Assembly (NCBI RefSeq): GCF_000949475.1
Contig: NZ_JRHC01000006.1
Coordinates: forward strand, 310,001 to 374,000
Reading direction: 5' to 3'
DNA from: Draconibacterium sediminis
GTDB taxonomy: Bacteria > Bacteroidota > Bacteroidia > Bacteroidales > Prolixibacteraceae
DNA: 64,000 bases
Part shown: piece by piece, positions 15,857 to 24,480 of the stretch
How positions within the stretch are numbered: the first letter of the stretch is position 1
Layout: each line of letters starts with the position of its first letter
Notes under the pieces: model-generated
Seen by the model: the letters and a program-made list of their open reading frames with translations, nothing else
Told to the model about the DNA's origin: nothing
Databases searched by the model: none
Translations under genes and position numbers: made by a program

Positions 15857-16759
15857 ATGTGGGCACTATTTGGATTGGCTTCGGCCTTGTTTCTGGGCAT
15901 TTACGACATTTTTAAAAAGCAATCGCTTAACAGTAACGCGGTAATGCCCGTCTTGTTTTTTTCAACCGTTGCCAGCACTTTGCTGTTTACCCCTTTTATT
16001 GTTATCTCGTTTAAATCGCCCGAACTTTTGGCCAACACCGGTTTGTATGTGCCACAACTTACCGCTGGCGAACATCTTCAGGTGTTGCTAAAATCGGCCA
16101 TTGTGGTGTCGAGTTGGGTGCTTGCTTTTTTTGCCTTAAAACACCTGCCCATAACCATTGTAGCTCCCATTAGGGCAACCGGTCCGCTTTGGACACTTAT
16201 CGGCGCGCTCATTATATTTCACGAACGCCTGAATATTTACCAGTGGATTGGAATTGCCATTACCCTGGTATTTTTCTACCTTTTCTCCACCGCCGGGAAA
16301 GCTGAAGGCATCCACTTCAAACGCAACAAATGGATTTATTTTATTGTGGCAGCCACCCTGCTTGGCGCCTGCAGTGGCCTGTACGATAAATTCATTTTAC
16401 GCCGAATTGACCGCGTAGCTGTTCAGGCCTGGTTTTCGGTGTACCAAGTCGTAATTCTGCTGCCTTTTGTTTTACTGAACGAAAAAGTTAGAAAACGTAA
16501 AAATATCCACTTCGAATGGCGCTGGACCATCCCGCTGATCGGGCTGTTTTTGGTTATTGCCGACTACCTTTATTTTTATGCCCTCAGCAACGAAGATGCT
16601 TTGATCTCGGTAATTTCAGCATTGCGCCGTGGAAGTGTTTTGGTAGCTTTTGTAGTTGGCGGTGTGCTGTTTAAAGAACAAAACCTGAAAAAGAAAGGCG
16701 CTTACCTGGTGGGGATTCTGACGGGTATTTTGTTGATTACTTTGGGAACGGTGTTGTGA
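15857..16759 (+). CDS. EamA/DMT-family transporter
   Basis: From the Met at 15857 the protein has 300 residues with ten predicted membrane helices in two EamA repeats. The first repeat carries the typical LPITIVAPIRATGPLWTLIG stretch and the second ends with RRGSVLVAFVVGGVLFKEQ. The drug/metabolite transporter superfamily exports or imports varied small molecules; the substrate here is unknown. The upstream frame extension to 15770 is hydrophilic and unlike the family, and a TAnnTTTG box falls within it, so it is left out. It diverges from the DUF6132-thioredoxin operon. Confidence 0.88.
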   Translation: MWALFGLASALFLGIYDIFKKQSLNSNAVMPVLFFSTVASTLLFTPFIVISFKSPELLANTGLYVPQLTAGEHLQVLLKSAIVVSSWVLAFFALKHLPITIVAPIRATGPLWTLIGALIIFHERLNIYQWIGIAITLVFFYLFSTAGKAEGIHFKRNKWIYFIVAATLLGACSGLYDKFILRRIDRVAVQAWFSVYQVVILLPFVLLNEKVRKRKNIHFEWRWTIPLIGLFLVIADYLYFYALSNEDALISVISALRRGSVLVAFVVGGVLFKEQNLKKKGAYLVGILTGILLITLGTVL

Positions 16760-16762
16760 GAT

Positions 16763-17058
16763 TAGCCACTAGCAAGAAGATTGATGGAGATTGATATAAG
16801 ATTGAAGAAGATTGAAAAACTGATAAATTGTAAAATTGTAAATCCCCTTGAACTCCTTCCTCTTTGTGAAACTTTGTGCCTGCTTGGTGAAGCTTTGTGG
16901 TAAAAAAGATTGATGGGGATTGATATAAGATTGATATAAGATTGAAGAAGATTGAATACGATTGTCAAATTGGATGAATACAACAATCTATTTTCTCAGC
17001 TAAGCTCTCCGGTTTTGTAACTCGCAGCTAGTGGCTAGTGGCTAGTCGCTCGTAGCTA
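16763..17058. repeat. Mosaic of dispersed intergenic repeats
   Basis: Two copies of a GATTGATGG(A/G)GATTGATATAAG unit extended by AAGATTGA repeats lie at about 16779-16815 and 16908-16955. Between them is a GTGAAACTTTGTG / GTGAAGCTTTGTGGTAA phrase (16865-16903) resembling one at about 24340-24380. ACTGATAAATTGTAAAATTG (from about 16819) recurs near 24230. The block is bounded by TAGCCACTAGC (16763-16773) and its inverted copies GCTAGTGGCTA (17027-17037, 17034-17044). No gene is present. Confidence 0.65.
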
Positions 17059-17063
17059 AAAAC

Positions 17064-17097
17064 AAAAAAAGCTTCCCGCAACCGCAGAAAGCTTCTT
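17064..17097 (-). terminator. Terminator after the DUF3078 gene
   Basis: On the minus strand AAGCTTTC pairs with GGAAGCTT, followed by a T7 run, about 20 bases past the stop codon at 17116. Confidence 0.8.
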
Positions 17098-17115
17098 CCA
17101 TTATTTTGTATTTTA

Positions 17116-17982
17116 TTAGAATTTAAACGTCAGTCCTACTCCAAACGATTCCATAAACTGTAAAGCCGGCGAAGGAGGCAGGGTTTCGTCGTCGCCCTGA
17201 ATTTTAACATCATTATCGTAAATAAGCTGCGTAATCAGGTTCGCCGACAGGTAATCGTTCACCTTCATAATGATCTTGAATGTCCAGTCGACATCAATAT
17301 TTTTGGGCTGATCCAGATAATTCGAGAAAAGATCAATCTTAGTATCGAGGGTAACGTTTTCCCAAATATCTTTCTTTAACTGCGCTTTTACCGTTGCTCC
17401 AAGCTCGGCACGCATTGTTTTTCCTTCTTCAACACCAAATGCACCTTCATCCGACAAATCATCGTCAGTAACAAAAGTGAATTTTCCCGACACGGGAGCC
17501 ATCATCAACGAAAAACCATCGGTTTTGTAATCCATACCCAAACCAATACTCAGGTAACCCGGTGCCATAAATTTGGAAATGGCATTGTCGGTATCAGGGT
17601 AATCATAACCTGCCGCGAACTGCGATTTAAAATTCAGCAAAGCCGAATAATACCAGTTTTTGCTGGCCTCAATACCCAGTTTCGAACTCATATCGATCAT
17701 ATCATCAGATTTCCTCAATTTCTGGTCCTCTTCCTTTAAAAAACCATAACGAAAATCGAAGGTATTATCCCAGTTCAGCTTGTCTTTTTTGTAATTGGCC
17801 GCGTAATTCACCATCACAACTCCCGACATGGAACTTTTTCCACCGGCCGCCCAGTTGTTTAATGAAACCTGCGAAAAATTTAGTGTTGTACTACCACTTG
17901 TTGTCCAAAGGGTATCTTTTGGTTCGTCTTGTGCAAACGCAAATGCAGGTAGTAAAAATAATAGAATCAGTACTTTTTTCAT
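17116..17982 (-). CDS. DUF3078 outer-membrane-type protein
   Basis: A 288-residue protein with a signal peptide ending AFAQ. It has the DUF3078 pattern: TTLNFSQVSLNNWAAGGKSS near the mature N-terminus, WDNTFDFRYGFL, alternating amphipathic strands and a C-terminal aromatic residue (GVGLTFKF). This suggests a small outer-membrane beta-barrel. The family is restricted to Bacteroidota and has no known function. The gene is monocistronic with its own terminator. Confidence 0.88.
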   Translation of the reverse strand: MKKVLILLFLLPAFAFAQDEPKDTLWTTSGSTTLNFSQVSLNNWAAGGKSSMSGVVMVNYAANYKKDKLNWDNTFDFRYGFLKEEDQKLRKSDDMIDMSSKLGIEASKNWYYSALLNFKSQFAAGYDYPDTDNAISKFMAPGYLSIGLGMDYKTDGFSLMMAPVSGKFTFVTDDDLSDEGAFGVEEGKTMRAELGATVKAQLKKDIWENVTLDTKIDLFSNYLDQPKNIDVDWTFKIIMKVNDYLSANLITQLIYDNDVKIQGDDETLPPSPALQFMESFGVGLTFKF

Positions 17983-18374
17983 TTCAATATTTGTTTGGTA
18001 ATTTTTAAAAACTCAAGTTAAGGAAAATAGAACAAAGGTTGAATAAAAAAGTTTGTAAACATAAGAATCATTCAACACCTGTCTAGTAATCAACAATGCT
18101 ATTTCACTGAATTAAGCATACTTACAATTACCTTGACAAATTCCTTCAATTTTCGTAACTTCTTTCTTTAATCTGATCGGTTGAACTAAAACGGTTGTAA
18201 AACCATCCCCGCACTATTTGGCATGACAGCTTATCATCAGGGAAAACTTAAGCGACCAAATAGTAATTCTTCCCTGCTTCCCAACACTCAGCTCTATTAA
18301 AAAGATAGGTTTTGAGTACTTGCCATTAGTTATCCTCAGGCTTTTTCGAAACAGTATTTAACCACAAAAATCTC
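17983..18374. other. Gene-free interval with no recognised signal
   Basis: This 392-base stretch separates the divergent DUF3078 and M29-like genes. It must hold both promoters, but no exact TAnnTTTG box was found in a suitable position on either strand. No hairpin terminator, repeat or gene remnant was recognised. Confidence 0.5.
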
Positions 18375-19553
18375 ATGAAAATGAAAAAAATTATCATCAT
18401 CTTTTTCTTTTTACCGTTCTTTGTTCATGCACAACTATCACCCGAAAATGCAGGAACAGACCTTGAAGCGCTGGCCAAAAACATTGTAAATCAATGTGCC
18501 AACATCCAGACTGATGAAATCGTATTCATCAATGGAAATGCCCGGGATATTGAATTGCTTGAAAACATAGCTGTCAATGTTCGTAAAAATGGAGCATTCC
18601 CCCTGCTTACTGTTAGTAGCGACCGTTTAACCCGAAAAATGTTTACAGAGGTTCCGGCGAAATATGACACACAGTACCCGAAACTGGGTATGGAAATTGT
18701 AAAAATGATAACGACTCAAATAAATGTTACTTCAAGCGATACACCGGGATTGCTTGCCGACATCCCCCCGGAACGTTTTGCAACAAGAAATAAAGCACAA
18801 AAACCGGTGCAAGACATTTATCGTGAAAGCTATATCAAGTCTGTGCAACTTGGGAACGGTCTATATCCTACCAAAAACCTGGCTGATCAATTTGAAGTGC
18901 CGGTAGACCAGTTGGCAAAAATGTTTTGGGATGGTATTAATATTGATTATAATCAGTTGACCACAATTGGAGAAAAGCTTTCAAAAAAACTGACTTCCGG
19001 AAACACACTGAATATAACTCACGATAACGGCACTAATATCAGTGTAAAAATTACAGATTGTAAACCTTTTATCAGCGATGGCAAAGTACCAGCTGATAAA
19101 TCAGGAAGTGCGAGCAGATCTGTTTATCTGCCGGCTGGCGAAGTATTTTTTGCTCCTGTTTCAGGCACTGCCAACGGAACGCTCGTTTTGGATCATTTTA
19201 GGTTTAGAGGTCAAACTATTGAAGGACTAAAATTAGTTTTTAAAGATGGGGAACTAACTTCAATGAGCGCTAAATCTGATATTGCAGTATTAAAGGAATA
19301 CTATGATGCACAGGACGAAAAGTTAGCTGAATTTTCACTGGTAGATTTTGGGATCAATCCTAAAATAACCGTCCCGAAAGGCAGCAAACTTTACTCTTAT
19401 GTTCCTGCCGGCACTATAACTTTAGGAATAGGCAATAATTTTTGGGCAAACGGAGATAATGATTCAAATGCAGGAATTCAATTCCACTTGACCGGAAGCA
19501 AAGTAACCGTTGATAATACAGCCATTATCAATGAAGGAAAACTTATAGATTAA
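18375..19553 (+). CDS. Secreted M29-like aminopeptidase homologue, possibly inactive
   Basis: A 392-residue protein with a signal peptide ending FVHA. The body resembles thermophilic aminopeptidases of family M29, with LPAGEVFFAP (about residues 254-263) and EFSLVDFGINP (about 317-327) supplying two expected metal-ligand glutamates. Classical M29 enzymes are cytoplasmic and carry an AHIALG-type segment and an IHID-type segment near the C-terminus that supply further ligands. Here these regions read TITLGIGNN and QFHLTG, so one histidine and one aspartate appear to be missing. It is thus an exported and perhaps non-catalytic homologue. A terminator follows the stop. Confidence 0.75.
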   Translation: MKMKKIIIIFFFLPFFVHAQLSPENAGTDLEALAKNIVNQCANIQTDEIVFINGNARDIELLENIAVNVRKNGAFPLLTVSSDRLTRKMFTEVPAKYDTQYPKLGMEIVKMITTQINVTSSDTPGLLADIPPERFATRNKAQKPVQDIYRESYIKSVQLGNGLYPTKNLADQFEVPVDQLAKMFWDGINIDYNQLTTIGEKLSKKLTSGNTLNITHDNGTNISVKITDCKPFISDGKVPADKSGSASRSVYLPAGEVFFAPVSGTANGTLVLDHFRFRGQTIEGLKLVFKDGELTSMSAKSDIAVLKEYYDAQDEKLAEFSLVDFGINPKITVPKGSKLYSYVPAGTITLGIGNNFWANGDNDSNAGIQFHLTGSKVTVDNTAIINEGKLID

Positions 19554-19575
19554 CAGCCTTCTTTCAAATAAATCC

Positions 19576-19610
19576 ATAAATACCCGCCATCAAGGTGGGT
19601 ATTTATTTTT
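19576..19610 (+). terminator. Terminator after the M29-like gene
   Basis: AAATACCCGCC (19578-19588) pairs with GGTGGGTATTT (19594-19604) and is followed by ATTTTT. The AT-rich flanks on both sides could also stop the convergent minus-strand gene ending at 19626. Confidence 0.85.
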
Positions 19611-19625
19611 GCAGCTTTTCCCAAT

Positions 19626-20666
19626 CTATAAAAAGCGATCGCTATTGACTTCTTGATGAATTTGATACTGATTATCAACTAAAAGCTTCTTCATCTCCTT
19701 GGCAAAATAGGGCGCCAGCATCACTCCTTTTGTTCCAAGACCGTTAAATAAATAAATGTGATCAAACTCAGGATGTTTTCCAATAACAGGCCGCCGGTCG
19801 ATAACTGTTGGCCGCACGCCTGCCCAATGCTGTTCAATCGTAAAATCAACATGAATAAGCTCTTTTAAACGATCAACAATGGAGTTTTTGCCCTCTTCTG
19901 TTGGATGATCTGTAAGGTCTTTCCACTCGTAAGTTGAGCCAACTTTAAAACGATGATCGCCAATTGGCAGCACAAATACACGGCGGTTAATGATGTAGTT
20001 TTCCGAAAGACCGGGTGCATAAATCTGCAGCACCTCCCCTTTTGCCGGCTGTAAACGCACAAAATCAAACAGCGGATGTGTTTTCAGGTAATGTCCCTCG
20101 CAAAACACTATTTTATCAAACTGAATATCCTGGAAAATGTGATTTTCGAAACTACTTTGGTTTGTCGGATAATCGGTCTCAATCAATAGTTCATTTTCCT
20201 GAAAGAAGCGCTTGGCAGCGTCCAGAAAAAGACCGGTTTTTAAATAGCCCGATCCGTTTACAATTCCATAGGCATGTGATTTTAAAACCTGATCAACCGG
20301 GCTGGTTTCACAAATATTCTCAATAAACGGTGTAAACTTTTCGTCGGCTTTTCGTTCCTGCCAAAGCTCTGTTTCCTGCTCCGACAGTGGTTTTATCATC
20401 GGCAGATCAAAATAAAATCGTTCGCCCAGCAATTCTTCCAGATCGCGATAACGTTTTTTCATTACCGGTAGCAATTCATCTACCATCCAGCTTTTAGTCA
20501 TACGCTTAAACACCAGCGGATTTACCATACCAGCCGCCACGCGTGTTGCAGTGCTTTTCTGCGGGTTGTTAACAATACAAACATCCACTCCGGCAACATG
20601 CAACTCAAAAGCCAGCAAGGTACCTGCCAAACCCTGCCCCACAATCAATACCTCTTTTCGTTTCAT
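19626..20666 (-). CDS. FAD-dependent oxidoreductase (DAO fold)
   Basis: A 346-residue protein with an N-terminal dinucleotide-binding motif [11 protein letters not shown] (GxGxxG, residues 6-16) and the AAGMVNP segment of the D-amino-acid-oxidase/glycine-oxidase fold. [17 protein letters not shown], near the C-terminus, is the usual FAD- and substrate-proximal segment, and [13 protein letters not shown] closes the FAD site. It should oxidise an amine or amino acid in the cytoplasm; the substrate is unknown. Its start overlaps the stop of the DUF255 gene by 4 bases (ATGA), so the two are translationally coupled. Confidence 0.88.
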   Translation of the reverse strand: MKRKEVLIVGQGLAGTLLAFELHVAGVDVCIVNNPQKSTATRVAAGMVNPLVFKRMTKSWMVDELLPVMKKRYRDLEELLGERFYFDLPMIKPLSEQETELWQERKADEKFTPFIENICETSPVDQVLKSHAYGIVNGSGYLKTGLFLDAAKRFFQENELLIETDYPTNQSSFENHIFQDIQFDKIVFCEGHYLKTHPLFDFVRLQPAKGEVLQIYAPGLSENYIINRRVFVLPIGDHRFKVGSTYEWKDLTDHPTEEGKNSIVDRLKELIHVDFTIEQHWAGVRPTVIDRRPVIGKHPEFDHIYLFNGLGTKGVMLAPYFAKEMKKLLVDNQYQIHQEVNSDRFL

Positions 20667-22681
20667 TGTATCCGAATCTTTTTGGCAGCCTCTTCTACTT
20701 CTTCAACCGGCAATTCGCACGAACCGTTTTTACATACATAAATCAAGTCTGTAGTGTGGTTAAAACGATCTTTCAACAGTGGCACATCGCTCTCCTTCTC
20801 GGTGAATGCCCAAAGCACATGCGGATGAAATCCTTTTTGCAATTTCTTAAGCTGTAGGCGGGAATTGATACCACAAACGGCGACTTCAAAATAAGGTGCT
20901 GAAAGTTTTAACGCCAGAGTTCCCCAATTGGCATATGCCATAGGGTAACTGGCAAAATGTGGCGTAATGTATAGCAACATTTTCTTTGCAATTTCCAGAT
21001 ATTCGGGTTTTCCATGTACTAAATAAAATCGGTGCAGGATGTTTGCCATTACCGAATTAGCCGCCGGAATAACATTATCCTCTTTCTGAAAATGGTTGGT
21101 AATTACCGCATCGGCATTATATCGGTTGAAATAGAATAGTTGCTTTTCTGCATCGTAAAAACGGGTAAAAACATACTCCAGCAATTTATCAGTCAAAACC
21201 AACCACTTTTCATCACCAGTAAGCTCATACAATGCCAAATAGGCCTCCATCAACAAAGCATAATCTTCCAAAAATCCATCGATGGAAGCATTGCCCTTTT
21301 TCCAGCTGTGGTACAGCCGACCATCTTCCGTTATCAGGTTATTTTGAATGAAATCAGCATTTTTTAATGCCAGTCTCAAAAAGTCATCGTTACCAAAAGC
21401 CTTGTAAGCATCAGCCAGCCCTTTAAGCATAAGCGCATTCCACGATGTTAGCGTTTTATCATCCAATCCGGGACGTACACGTTTGCTTCGCGCTTTTAAC
21501 AAAGCATATTTCCATTTGCCAACTTTTACCTGTAGTTCGTGTAAACTCAGATCATGGTTTTCGGCAAATTCTTCATTTGAAATATCGCGAAGGAGAATGT
21601 AATTGTTATGCTCCCAAAATCCTTTTCCATTTATGTTATAATATTCTTCAACCAATGGGAATTCATCGCCCATAATTTCCTGAAGCTCCTCTTTTTTCCA
21701 CACATAAAACTTTCCTTCTTCGCCTTCGCTGTCGGCATCCAGCGACGAATAAAAAGCACCGCTTTCGTCCATCAGTTCCCGCTCTACAAACGCAATGGTT
21801 TCGTAAACGACGGTTTTAAACTCCTCATTTTTAAAATGCTGATATGCTTTTGAATAAACACTGATGAGCTGCCCGTTATCGTACAACATTTTCTCGAAAT
21901 GCGGTACTTTCCAAATTTCATCCACCGCGTAACGTGCAAAACCACCGCCTACCTGATCGTAAATCCCTCCGCGGGCCATTTTCAGTAATGTGGTTTCTAC
22001 AAAATCGAGCACGGCTTCATCTGAATTCATAAAACCGTAGTAGAGCAAAAAGTCGAGATTTACCGGCATCGGGAATTTCGGAGCACCAGCTCTTCCGCCT
22101 TCTTCGTAATCGAAGTGTTTTTTCCAACCATCAACACCGTTTTGCAACAATTCGTTGCTATAGGCTACCTCTGTCTCCACCTCGGGCATTAACGAAACCT
22201 GATGAATTCCCTGCTGCAAACGGGTAGCGAACTCTTCCGCCTTATCTTGTTTTCCCCTGTAAAATGCCGCGATGGTCTTCAGGTTCTCCACCCATGTTTC
22301 TTTTGGAAAATAGGTTCCGCCCCAGATTGGCCGTCCATCGGGCAAAGCAATTACATTTAAAGGCCAGCCGCCTTGTTGCCCCATCAACTGAACGGCACTC
22401 ATATAATAATGATCCACATCGGGGCGCTCTTCCCGGTCCACTTTAATACAAACGAAATTTTCATTCATAACTGCAGCCACTTTTTCATCCTCAAAACTTT
22501 CGTGTTCCATTACGTGGCACCAGTGGCAGGCAGCATAGCCAATGCTAACCAAAATAAGTTTGTTTTCGGCTTTTGCCTGAGTAATGAGTTCTTCGCTCCA
22601 GACCTCCCAGTTTACAGGGTTATGAGCATGTTGCAAAAGATATGGCGAAGTGGCATTTATGAGCGCATTGGTATGTGGCAT
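20663..22681 (-). CDS. DUF255 thioredoxin-domain protein (YyaL/SPATA20 type)
   Basis: A 672-residue protein. The N-terminal thioredoxin-like domain starts with the family hallmark [19 protein letters not shown] and contains [15 protein letters not shown], with Cys52 and Cys55. The remaining 500 residues form an alpha/alpha toroid like those of six-hairpin glycosidases and epimerases, with [21 protein letters not shown]. Members are widespread, and the biochemical function is not settled. It has no signal peptide. It heads a two-gene unit with the FAD oxidoreductase. Confidence 0.92.
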   Translation of the reverse strand: MPHTNALINATSPYLLQHAHNPVNWEVWSEELITQAKAENKLILVSIGYAACHWCHVMEHESFEDEKVAAVMNENFVCIKVDREERPDVDHYYMSAVQLMGQQGGWPLNVIALPDGRPIWGGTYFPKETWVENLKTIAAFYRGKQDKAEEFATRLQQGIHQVSLMPEVETEVAYSNELLQNGVDGWKKHFDYEEGGRAGAPKFPMPVNLDFLLYYGFMNSDEAVLDFVETTLLKMARGGIYDQVGGGFARYAVDEIWKVPHFEKMLYDNGQLISVYSKAYQHFKNEEFKTVVYETIAFVERELMDESGAFYSSLDADSEGEEGKFYVWKKEELQEIMGDEFPLVEEYYNINGKGFWEHNNYILLRDISNEEFAENHDLSLHELQVKVGKWKYALLKARSKRVRPGLDDKTLTSWNALMLKGLADAYKAFGNDDFLRLALKNADFIQNNLITEDGRLYHSWKKGNASIDGFLEDYALLMEAYLALYELTGDEKWLVLTDKLLEYVFTRFYDAEKQLFYFNRYNADAVITNHFQKEDNVIPAANSVMANILHRFYLVHGKPEYLEIAKKMLLYITPHFASYPMAYANWGTLALKLSAPYFEVAVCGINSRLQLKKLQKGFHPHVLWAFTEKESDVPLLKDRFNHTTDLIYVCKNGSCELPVEEVEEAAKKIRIQ

Positions 22682-22803
22682 ATCAAAATAATTGTTTTTA
22701 ACCAGCTGTTTTCAGCCTGATTCTGTTCTGAAACCATTGTATTCAGAAGAACAACAAAACAGGAAATTGGTTTCGGGCGCTGTGTTATTTGACCACCTGC
22801 CCA

Positions 22804-22815
22804 TGACAAAGGTCA
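22804..22815. promoter_or_regulatory. Crp/Fnr-type operator upstream of the small-RNA candidate
   Basis: TGAC-AAAG-GTCA is a perfect interrupted palindrome of the Crp/Fnr type. Its centre (22809.5) is about 41-42 bases before the predicted start of the plus-strand transcript, the classical class II activator position. A second inverted repeat, GTCATTT (22812-22818) with AAATGAC (22828-22834), overlaps it. The regulator's identity is inferred only from the half-site. Confidence 0.5.
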
Positions 22816-22816
22816 T

Positions 22817-22845
22817 TTTGATTTTTTAAATGACAGCTACTTTTG
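22817..22845 (+). promoter_or_regulatory. Complete promoter (TTTG-N17-TACTTTTG) with no protein gene downstream
   Basis: TTTG (22817-22820) and TACTTTTG (22838-22845) match the Bacteroidota consensus at normal spacing. The only thing downstream on the plus strand before a terminator is about 75 non-coding bases. Confidence 0.6.
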
Positions 22846-22850
22846 TAGCT

Positions 22851-22927
22851 ACAAATCCACCTAAGAAATTAGGACACAACATCAAACAAAAAATAAAAAT
22901 CCCGGACTGGACGCCGGGATTTTTTTA
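22851..22927 (+). ncRNA. Candidate small RNA of about 75 nt, probably Crp/Fnr-regulated
   Basis: The predicted transcript begins near 22851 and ends in a rho-independent terminator. A 5' hairpin CCTAA-GAAA-TTAGG (22860-22873) has a GNRA tetraloop. It is followed by an unstructured A/C-rich linker (about 22874-22898) and then the terminator stem ATCCCGG (22899-22905) with CCGGGAT (22914-22920) and a T run. It has no plausible coding frame. The layout resembles regulatory RNAs such as enterobacterial FnrS, by architecture only; no sequence relation is claimed. The same hairpin, with its A run on the left, could also terminate murB transcripts from the other strand. Confidence 0.5.
22894..22927. 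terminator. Bidirectional terminator (small-RNA candidate on +, murB on -)
   Basis: The 7-bp GC-rich stem ATCCCGG / CCGGGAT has an A-rich left flank and a seven-T right flank, so it can act in both directions. It is 175 bases past the murB stop codon. Confidence 0.8.
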
Positions 22928-22979
22928 TGCCGTAAGTTTTCTGTGATATCTTGTGAATGAAATTAACTACCTCACAACA

Positions 22980-23066
22980 TGAAGTTTCACGCAGATTACG
23001 CTAGTTTTCACAGATTTTCTAAAATACTTCTGTTTTCCATCTGCGCAATTCTGCGAAATCTGCGAG
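22980..23066. repeat. Dispersed 'TCTGCG/CACAGATT' phrase repeat
   Basis: The interval holds AAGTTTCACGCAGATTACGC, TTTTCACAGATTTTC and CTGCGCAATTCTGCGAAATC. This is a string of short reiterated words of the kind scattered between genes in many Bacteroidota. A faint relative (AATCTGTGCAGATTA) is at about 61791. There is no coding content. Confidence 0.5.
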
Positions 23067-23101
23067 CAATAAAAACTGAAAGAAATACGGTCAAGCACTT
23101 C

Positions 23102-24118
23102 TTAAATGCAATTCACCTCACGTTCCAGCGTAACACCAAACTTCTCTTCTACCGAATTGCAAACCGCTTCAGAAAGTGCATAAATCTCTTTTCCGGTGGC
23201 ATTGCCATAATTCACCAAAACCAGAGCCTGTTGTTCATGAACACCGGCATCGCCAATACGTTTCCCTTTCCAACCAGCCTGTTCAATGAGCCAGCCGGCA
23301 GCCAGTTTAATCTTGCCTTCTCCTCCCGGGTAAAATGGGACCTCGGGGTATTTCGATTTGATTTGCTCAGCTAAAGCCATATCAACCACGGGGTTTTTAA
23401 AGAAACTACCGGCATTGCCCAACTCTTTTACATCGGGTAATTTTGAAGAGCGGATTTCAATAACCGCCTCGCGTATATTGTGAAGATTTACATCTCCTTT
23501 TTCTTTTACCCTTTCTTCCAGCTGACCATAGCCCAGATTAAATTCGGGGAACTTATCCATTCGCATAATTACCGAAGTGATGATAAAACGGTTTTTCAGG
23601 TAATTCTTAAAAACACTGTTGCGGTAGGCAAACCCACACTCGGTGGCTGAAAACTCCACTGCACAGCCTTTTTCCAGGTCGAAACCTTTTACTTTTTCAA
23701 TCAAACGGCAAACTTCCTGACCATAAGCACCAATATTTTGTACCGGTGCAGCACCCACTTTTCCGGGTATCAGCGATAGGTTTTCTGCACCACCCAATCC
23801 CTGATTAACAACAAATTCTACAAATTCGTCCCAAACTTCGCCAGCCCCCACTTCAAACCATACATGATTACGGTCTTCCCAAACCGAATTCATTCCGGGC
23901 ACATTCGGATGAATTACCAGGCCGTCGAAATCATTCATAAACAAAATATTGCTGCCCTCACCTAAAACGATCAACTTCTCTTCTTTCCAGCTTTTATTGG
24001 AATTCAGAAAAACCTGCAGGTCTTCCAGTTCGGTAAATTCGAAATAATATTTTGCTTTGGCTTCGATGCCAAATGTATTGTGTGCCTTTAGCGAATGATT
24101 TTCTGAAAAGCGGATCAT
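23102..24118 (-). CDS. murB: UDP-N-acetylmuramate dehydrogenase
   Basis: From the Met at 24118 the protein has 338 residues and begins MIRFSENHSLKAHNTFGIEA. It reduces UDP-N-acetylenolpyruvoyl-glucosamine to UDP-MurNAc with NADPH and FAD in the cytoplasm. Visible signatures are GEGSNILF and LIPGKVGAAPVQNIGAYGQE (FAD binding), YRNSVFKN, and the proton-donor serine in NAGSFFKNP (Ser238). The YRNSVFK loop marks a type I MurB. A start 18 bases upstream (24136) is open but lies inside the probable -7 box, so the shorter form is preferred. It is transcribed alone. Confidence 0.95.
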   Translation of the reverse strand: MIRFSENHSLKAHNTFGIEAKAKYYFEFTELEDLQVFLNSNKSWKEEKLIVLGEGSNILFMNDFDGLVIHPNVPGMNSVWEDRNHVWFEVGAGEVWDEFVEFVVNQGLGGAENLSLIPGKVGAAPVQNIGAYGQEVCRLIEKVKGFDLEKGCAVEFSATECGFAYRNSVFKNYLKNRFIITSVIMRMDKFPEFNLGYGQLEERVKEKGDVNLHNIREAVIEIRSSKLPDVKELGNAGSFFKNPVVDMALAEQIKSKYPEVPFYPGGEGKIKLAAGWLIEQAGWKGKRIGDAGVHEQQALVLVNYGNATGKEIYALSEAVCNSVEEKFGVTLEREVNCI

Positions 24119-24133
24119 AGAATAAATTTTGCG

Positions 24134-24141
24134 CAAAGATA
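24134..24141 (-). promoter_or_regulatory. -7 box for murB
   Basis: On the minus strand TATCTTTG matches TAnnTTTG and lies 16 bases before the Met at 24118. This supports that start and a very short leader. Confidence 0.55.
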
Positions 24142-24159
24142 AAAGCTCCGTTGATTAAT

Positions 24160-24400
24160 GAGGAAGGATTAAGGATTAATTTGCCTGCAATGCTTTAATG
24201 CGAGAATGCTTAAATTACAAAATTGCTAAACTGATAAATTGTAAAATTGTATGCAACGAACGCCTCCAACTTATACCCGCTTTTGCCAATTGCATTTTGC
24301 CAACTGCCTATTAAACCACTTAACATCAGTCCTACCATTCTCTGTGAACCTCTGAGTCTTCTCTGGGCAACTCTGTGGTAAAACATTTTGAAAGGGAATT
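24160..24400. repeat. Dispersed intergenic repeat phrases between murB and the glycosyltransferase
   Basis: The interval contains ACTGATAAATTGTAAAATTG (24229-24248), also found at about 16819, and CTCTGTGAACCTCTGAGTC...CTCTGTGGTAAAACA, related to the GTGAAACTTTGTG phrase at about 16867. It also holds repeated TTGCCAA/TTGCATT words. No gene is present. Confidence 0.5.
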
Positions 24401-24480
24401 GAGGCACAACAAGAATCTTCCAACTTCGCGCCTCCTGCTTCCTAGTTTTTCTATCTTTACAACAAAATCATTTCATTCAT

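Noticed and set aside
22264..22853. Plus-strand frames opposite the DUF255 gene
   Set aside because: They are antisense to conserved sequence; the only plus-strand signal trusted there is the promoter at 22817-22845, beyond the gene.
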